NCBI RefSeq assembly: GCF_004361815.1
Contig: NZ_SNWA01000001.1
Coordinates: 4,092,001-4,156,000, forward strand
From: Paraburkholderia sp. BL10I2N1
GTDB taxonomy: Bacteria; Pseudomonadota; Gammaproteobacteria; Burkholderiales; Burkholderiaceae
Length of the DNA: 64,000 nt
Reading direction: 5' to 3'
In this document: positions 59,255 through 64,000 of the stretch, piece after piece
Numbering within the stretch: position 1 is the first letter of the stretch
How the letters are laid out: each line of letters opens with the position of its first letter
Notes under the pieces: generated by a model
Database searches by the model: none
Told to the model about the DNA's origin: nothing
Seen by the model: the letters and a program-made list of their open reading frames with translations, nothing else
Translations under genes and position numbers: made by a program

Positions 59255-60079
59255 TCAGGCGCCGTGAGCAGGCTTACGTGCGATGAAGTGGAACCACCAT
59301 GCGTCGCTGCTCTGCGTTTCGGCATAAATGCGCTCGCCGTCGCAGCTGCCGAACACCGCATCGATCTCGAAGCCGATCGAAGTCAACTGACGCCGCTGCT
59401 CAGGCAGCGTCGTATAAACGATGACAATCCCGAACATATGCGCAGCCGCCGTCTTGATCGAATAGCCTTCGTAGTCGCGATGGAACTTTGCATGGCGCAG
59501 ATAGTTGTAGCTTGCAAGCGGCAGCACCCGCATCGAACGCAGCGTTCGCCAGCCGAAGCGCAACGGGTTCGGAGAAAAGCGCGGCAGCAGTTTCCAGACG
59601 CTTTCCTGAAAACCCGGGCCTTCGCGGTTGTGGCTGGAGAAGAGAACCAGACCACCAGGCTTCGTCACACGATACATTTCCTTCAGGATCTGTTCGCGGT
59701 CTTCGTAGTTCACGCAGTCGATTCCGTTCCAGCTGAACGCCGTGAGGCCGAAGTGATCCGACGGCAGTTTCGACATGTCGCGCGCATCCATATGACGCAG
59801 ATCGAGGCCGGGAAAGCGCCCGCGCGCCTTCTCCACCAGCACCTCCGTGTAGTCGATGCCCGTATAGTCCGACGAAATATGCATCATCAGCGGTATTGTC
59901 CGGCCCGCGCCGATGCCGATATCGAGCAACGGCTGGCCGCGGCATTCGTCGGTAACCCAGTCGAACGCGGACGCCTCACCCGGGTCCGTCCACATCTTTT
60001 CGGTTGTAAATTCGCGCAAGGCATCGCGCGAATTCCACGTGCGCTGATTGATCTGGTCAAGCGGAAGCTGGATGTTCAT
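59255..60079 (-). CDS. SAM-dependent methyltransferase
   Basis: A 274-residue protein from ATG 60079. The SAM loop is PLLDIGIGAGRTI, followed by YTGIDYTEVLVEKARGRFPG, LRHMDARDMS and EMYRVTKPGGLVLFSSHNRE. This is a type 11 class I methyltransferase. Its start overlaps the double hydrolase stop by ATGA, so both act in one unit. In the polysaccharide context it may methylate a sugar or lipid. Confidence 0.85.
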   Translation of the reverse strand: MNIQLPLDQINQRTWNSRDALREFTTEKMWTDPGEASAFDWVTDECRGQPLLDIGIGAGRTIPLMMHISSDYTGIDYTEVLVEKARGRFPGLDLRHMDARDMSKLPSDHFGLTAFSWNGIDCVNYEDREQILKEMYRVTKPGGLVLFSSHNREGPGFQESVWKLLPRFSPNPLRFGWRTLRSMRVLPLASYNYLRHAKFHRDYEGYSIKTAAAHMFGIVIVYTTLPEQRRQLTSIGFEIDAVFGSCDGERIYAETQSSDAWWFHFIARKPAHGA

Positions 60080-61956
60080 TGAGGCGCTCCATCTGGATAT
60101 GAACCGTAAGCCACATGCTCCCCGGTCGATCGCCGGCCCGCTGTCGGAGTGGCCGGGCGTTCATCGGGACTCGTTTCCACAGCTGGCGCCCTGACAAACC
60201 GCTCAAAGAACCACGACTGTGCATCGGCCATCGCGACTTCCCGCGCGGGGCGCGTGAAGAGTGCGTGGTCGAGCTTGGGTAAGGTCACCGCGCTCACGCG
60301 CGAGAAGCGGCGAAGCGCACGCAGACGCGGACCAAACTGGATTTTCAGCTCGTCGAGCCCGAGATCGAAATCGCCATACACGAGGCGCGCTTCCGCGCCT
60401 TTGTCGTGCAGCGTGCGCAGCAGCCGACGCACCTCATCTGGCGCAATCGACAGACCGGTCGTGTTGTCGATCAGATCGGAGACGCGCAGGAACAGACCAC
60501 GGGACGCACGTTGCGCAAGCCCTCGCACGACCCGCATGAGGGACGTCTCGCCGCGCAGCACGCGCATCCATTTGTCGAGCCGGAGTGCCGATTGACGCAG
60601 GACGCGCGTCGACGCAAGGCCAGCGGTGCCGGGCGCACGCGCCTCGCCATCCCAGATGAATTTTTGCAGGTTCACGCCGAAGCAACCGACGATACGCGGA
60701 TGCGCGGCACACGCATGCAGTCCGACAAACGCTCCGCCGCACACGCCAAAGGTGACGACCCGCGGGTGCCCGTGTTCGACGAGCCAGTCGGCGCCCGCCA
60801 TCGCGCCCGCACAGGAGTCCGCCGAATAGATCATGTCCAGCGTGACGGCCGGCACCGCGGGCGTACTGTCGCCGAGACCAGCCAGATCCATGCGCAACGA
60901 CGCGATGCCCTGACTCGCCAGCGTCCGTGCAAAGAGGACAAAAATGCGGCCGTCGCCGATGTGATGACTTGCGCCGGTATTGAAGAAGAGAACGGCGGGT
61001 GCGCCCTCGCGTGGCACATCGGGCCGGCAATAGATGCCGAAATGTCCGCCGAAGATCACTGGGCGTTCGCTCGCCTTGTCGCCCACGAGCGCGAGTTCTG
61101 ATGGTTCCGCGTGAAGCGCGTGCGCGCCTGCGTCAGCACTGGCGTCATGTGCGCCGCGCGGCACGTCCGCCGAAACGGCCTGTGCGCCGGTCACCTTTTC
61201 GAGCCATGCGGCGACGGTCGCGAACGCGTCAACGGGTTCTTCGCTATACAACGCCTCGACAAAGAAGCGGTCTGCTTCGTCGAAGGCGTGTCGCTCGACC
61301 TGCACGCCGTTCGCCGTATAGTGCTCGACTAGCGCCGTACCGCGTGCGCGATCGCTCGAGTCCAGCAGCAGGACGCGGCGCGCGGGTGCCCGCGTGTCGG
61401 CGCGCAGATCATACGCACCCAGTTGCGCGATGTCGTCGCCATGAAAACCGAAGCCGAACGCTTCAATATAGTTCGCGGTATCGGGAATGGGATCGGCGTT
61501 CATGCCCGCGGTCGTGCTCATCCAGCTCTGGCGATGCGCCCGCAGCTCGCGTAGATAGCTTCGCCCAGACTGCGGCGGCGATAGCAGCACAAGCCCGTCG
61601 ATGCCGCCGATCCGCTCGGCAGCAAGCGTTGCAAGCGCGGCGCCGAGGCGCAGGCCACACAATGAAACCTGCGTGACACCCGTGGTCTGAACCAGATGAC
61701 GTACGGCTGCGACGATGCTGTCGAGCCACGCATCGACCCTGCCGGATTCATCTTCCCTGCCTGACGAATCGCCCGTGCCGGGGTAGTCGAAGCGCAGCAC
61801 GGGCATCCCTGCCATCGCGATGCGCTCAGCCAGTCGACGCCATCCGCGGTGCGTGCATAGCGCGTCGTATCCGAACGGATTGCAGAGCACGACGCCGTGT
61901 CGGCCCTGCGCCTCATGAAGCCAACCGAAGCAGCCATCGAAGATGACTGGTCTCAT
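60076..61956 (-). CDS. Tandem alpha/beta-hydrolase protein, atypical nucleophiles
   Basis: A 626-residue protein from ATG 61956 with two hydrolase-fold repeats. The first has NPFGYDALCTHRGWRRLAER, VLRFDYPGTGDSSGRED and SLCGLRLGAALATL at the nucleophile elbow. The second has FNTGASHHIGDGRIFVLFAR, LRMDLAGLGDSTPA and TFGVCGGAFVGLHA at the elbow. Neither elbow has the Ser of G-x-S-x-G: the first has Arg and the second Cys. GLRLGA elbows are known in exosortase-linked hydrolases. It may transfer or bind acyl groups on a surface polymer. Confidence 0.82.
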   Translation of the reverse strand: MRPVIFDGCFGWLHEAQGRHGVVLCNPFGYDALCTHRGWRRLAERIAMAGMPVLRFDYPGTGDSSGREDESGRVDAWLDSIVAAVRHLVQTTGVTQVSLCGLRLGAALATLAAERIGGIDGLVLLSPPQSGRSYLRELRAHRQSWMSTTAGMNADPIPDTANYIEAFGFGFHGDDIAQLGAYDLRADTRAPARRVLLLDSSDRARGTALVEHYTANGVQVERHAFDEADRFFVEALYSEEPVDAFATVAAWLEKVTGAQAVSADVPRGAHDASADAGAHALHAEPSELALVGDKASERPVIFGGHFGIYCRPDVPREGAPAVLFFNTGASHHIGDGRIFVLFARTLASQGIASLRMDLAGLGDSTPAVPAVTLDMIYSADSCAGAMAGADWLVEHGHPRVVTFGVCGGAFVGLHACAAHPRIVGCFGVNLQKFIWDGEARAPGTAGLASTRVLRQSALRLDKWMRVLRGETSLMRVVRGLAQRASRGLFLRVSDLIDNTTGLSIAPDEVRRLLRTLHDKGAEARLVYGDFDLGLDELKIQFGPRLRALRRFSRVSAVTLPKLDHALFTRPAREVAMADAQSWFFERFVRAPAVETSPDERPATPTAGRRSTGEHVAYGSYPDGAPQ

Positions 61957-62252
61957 GTGAGTCCTTATGCCATGGCGAGTGAACACGCGTGCAGAGGACC
62001 GCACGACATGCCGTCACATCGACCACAAACGATCACCGATAGACGGACGGGATAGTCCCGACTGTATCGAGAGCACGTCGACCTATCTGTGCGTCCTCCC
62101 ACACAATGCTCTGACGTGTCGTTGCACACTCGGGCACCGGGCTCGTGGCAACGCATATGGGTGCGCAGACGCACAAACTTCACAGCAGGCACCGGGCAGA
62201 ATCCTGACACTGGGTGGAGGTACATCCGGATCATTCATACAGGGCGCCTGAG
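61957..62252. other. Divergent intergenic region
   Basis: About 300 bases between the minus-strand hydrolase gene and the plus-strand glycosyltransferase. It should carry both promoters. No ORF with a credible start was seen. Confidence 0.5.
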
Positions 62253-63875
62253 ATGATGCACCTCGAGACGACGCAAGCACCAGCCAGCGGTCATTCCGGC
62301 GACGCAGAACCGGCCCTTTCCGGCACAGAAAAGACGATGTCATTCGGCAGGGGAAACCGGATCATCGGATCGATGGACTGGTTCTTGCCAGCTGTTGCCG
62401 GGGTCGTCATGTTGGCCCTCTTCTTTCGGATCCCCACGCTTTCCTCCCGCTCGATCTGGATGGACGAGGCGTACAGCTTCTGGTTTTCGAGTCTCTCATG
62501 GACGGATTTATGGACCAGGACGCCCCTCTATGAAACACACCCGCCCTTCTACTATTCGCTACTGAAGATCTGGATCGCGCTGGCAGGATCCTCGGAAGCC
62601 GCCATGCGATCGCTTTCTGTCGTCGCGAGCCTCGCAACGGTGGCGATCACAGCCTTCGCACCACGCCTCATCGGACTCGGAAAAAGCTACGCTCCGGCAG
62701 GCATCGTGGCGGCTCTGCTTGTGGCCTTGAATGACGGAAATATCGAATACGCCCAGCAGGCGCGGCCCTACGCGCTTCAAACGCTGTTCTGCACGATGCT
62801 CATCGTGACTTCGTTGATGCTGTTGCGCCGTCTGCTCGACGCGCAACGCAAGACAGCACGGATTCGCGGCGCGACTCTCCTCTGCCTCTCGTCAGGCATT
62901 TGTGGCGGCATCGTACTGTGGCTTCACAACACGAGCCCATTCATCATTTTCAGCAACTGGACGGCGATATTCGCGGCCATCCTGCTGTTCTCCCCCTACA
63001 AGCGCGAGGACATGCTACTCGCCGCCAAGGCGTTGGCCGTGGCCCTGCTGGTATGGAGCCCGTGCATCCCGATCCTGTTGATCGAGAGCAGAACCGTCGC
63101 AGCCGCATTCTGGATCACGATCTCGCCCAGAATGATCACATGGCCCTACACGCTGGCAGCAGGTGGCAAGTTCGCATTTATTCCCGCCGTCGTCGTGGCC
63201 TCTCTCGCGTGGCTTGCGATCTGGAGAAGCAGCAAGGCAATCGCCCTGTACCTGGCCACCATCCTGTTCATGCCAGTGGCCTGCATTTTCGTGCTGTCTT
63301 ATCTTTACACACCGATCTTCATCACACGCACCTTCGCATGGATCACCCCGGCTTTCCTGCTTCTGGTCGCTTTCGGCCTGTATCTCCCGGGGAAGATGAA
63401 GACTTTCAGGCTCGCCATCCTGGCCGTTCTCGTCCTCCTGTGCAGCGTACAGAGCATCACGTACCTTCGCTCACCCACCGAAGACCTGCGCGGCGCCGTT
63501 CGCTACCTGGCTGACAACTACCGCCCAGGCGACCTTCTGCTCATCTACCCGAACGAGCTGGAAGTCGGTCTGCACTACTACGCGCGTCAGCAGCCCGTTG
63601 AGTTCGACATTGCGGCGATACCGTCGCGCTACCCGGCTGTCGGGTTCAAGCGTCCCTATCTCGGCAGCAATAAGGGCGCGCCAGCGACGATCGAGAGCGA
63701 CCGCGTGGAAATCGACCGGTTGCTGGCTTCCCATCAGCGGGTATGGTTCGTCGGCGACTGGCCGGGCCTCGGCGGCAAGATGAATATCGTGAGCAGCGAG
63801 GTGTTTCGGCAGCGCGGCGCGCCCTTGTCGTCGGTCGAATTCATTGGACCGCGGGTCACGCTTTTCGACAGATAG
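62253..63875 (+). CDS. GT39-like (ArnT/PMT) membrane glycosyltransferase
   Basis: A 540-residue protein with about twelve spans. LSSRSIWMDEAYSFWFSSLS just after the first span holds the Asp-Glu active site of GT39-type enzymes, and a second ETHPPFYYSLLK loop follows. The C-terminal periplasmic part has LRGAVRYLADNYRPGDLLLI. It should move a lipid-linked sugar onto a lipid, protein or glycan outside the membrane. The start is uncertain between 62253, 62256 and 62337. It runs divergently from the hydrolase gene. Confidence 0.82.
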   Translation: MMHLETTQAPASGHSGDAEPALSGTEKTMSFGRGNRIIGSMDWFLPAVAGVVMLALFFRIPTLSSRSIWMDEAYSFWFSSLSWTDLWTRTPLYETHPPFYYSLLKIWIALAGSSEAAMRSLSVVASLATVAITAFAPRLIGLGKSYAPAGIVAALLVALNDGNIEYAQQARPYALQTLFCTMLIVTSLMLLRRLLDAQRKTARIRGATLLCLSSGICGGIVLWLHNTSPFIIFSNWTAIFAAILLFSPYKREDMLLAAKALAVALLVWSPCIPILLIESRTVAAAFWITISPRMITWPYTLAAGGKFAFIPAVVVASLAWLAIWRSSKAIALYLATILFMPVACIFVLSYLYTPIFITRTFAWITPAFLLLVAFGLYLPGKMKTFRLAILAVLVLLCSVQSITYLRSPTEDLRGAVRYLADNYRPGDLLLIYPNELEVGLHYYARQQPVEFDIAAIPSRYPAVGFKRPYLGSNKGAPATIESDRVEIDRLLASHQRVWFVGDWPGLGGKMNIVSSEVFRQRGAPLSSVEFIGPRVTLFDR

Positions 63876-64000
63876 CCCGCATTTTCGCCACTCGACGAGT
63901 GTGCCGCACGCGCTCGTCCGGCGTCATTCGACCACGTCCATGGCATGCCAACGATGAATGCAATGGTGCCCGATCGCCCTAACCGGATTGCGATATGCGC
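63876..64000. other. Window end, nothing recognised
   Basis: The last 125 bases contain no credible ORF or site. The polysaccharide cluster may go on beyond the window. Confidence 0.4.

Overview
The window looks like a chromosome segment of a betaproteobacterium of the Burkholderia/Paraburkholderia group. The reasons are high GC, the neighbouring aat-bpt-pyrD genes, an ssuD-ssuC-ssuB-mop sulfonate cluster, small Burkholderia-type secreted and UPF0303-type proteins, and an FNR-type oxygen regulator beside a zinc alcohol dehydrogenase and a phosphoribosyltransferase. Genus-level naming is inference from gene content only.

Positions 1 to about 26,100 are the right-hand part of a prophage, all genes on the + strand and packed with 1-4 base overlaps. 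It holds a replication and recombination set: family A DNA polymerase, Cas4-like PD-(D/E)XK nuclease, VRR-NUC nuclease, HNH-like protein, SNF2-type helicase, ssDNA-binding-like protein and a 994-residue primase-helicase. It also holds a MoxR-type AAA+ ATPase, a DUF3150-like protein and a metallopeptidase/VWA protein, spread over 6 kb among about 30 very small genes. Many of the small proteins fall into paralogous families with a similar C-terminal helix, and the Shine-Dalgarno of the next gene is often written into that helix. No head, tail, lysis or repressor gene is visible, so the rest of the phage should lie left of position 1. The module ends with a strong terminator, a PrtN-like regulator and a broken tyrosine recombinase.

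Positions 26,100 to 38,600 are a sparse accessory region full of decay: two integrase remnants, a broken erythromycin esterase, a scrambled outer-membrane gene, a P450 remnant and a glyoxalase with a frameshift. Intact genes there include a receiver-only response regulator, an FNR homologue with its cluster cysteines, an alcohol dehydrogenase, a phosphoribosyltransferase, an alpha/beta hydrolase and a DUF3047 protein. A perfect FNR box at class II spacing precedes one small gene. The set resembles the low-oxygen-activated (lxa) type locus known from Burkholderia cenocepacia.

Positions 38,600 to 64,000 are ordinary chromosome: sulfonate uptake and desulfonation (mop, ssuB, ssuC, ssuD), an enoyl-CoA hydratase/hydrolase, a TetR regulator divergent from an NAD(P)-binding oxidoreductase, an SMR transporter, the initiator tRNA, a GT87-like membrane protein, a Nudix hydrolase, the N-degron enzymes Aat and Bpt, PyrD, a signal peptidase, a Gfo/Idh/MocA oxidoreductase, a GntR regulator, and the edge of a surface-polysaccharide cluster (flavin reductase, ManC, methyltransferase, double alpha/beta-hydrolase protein, GT39-like glycosyltransferase).
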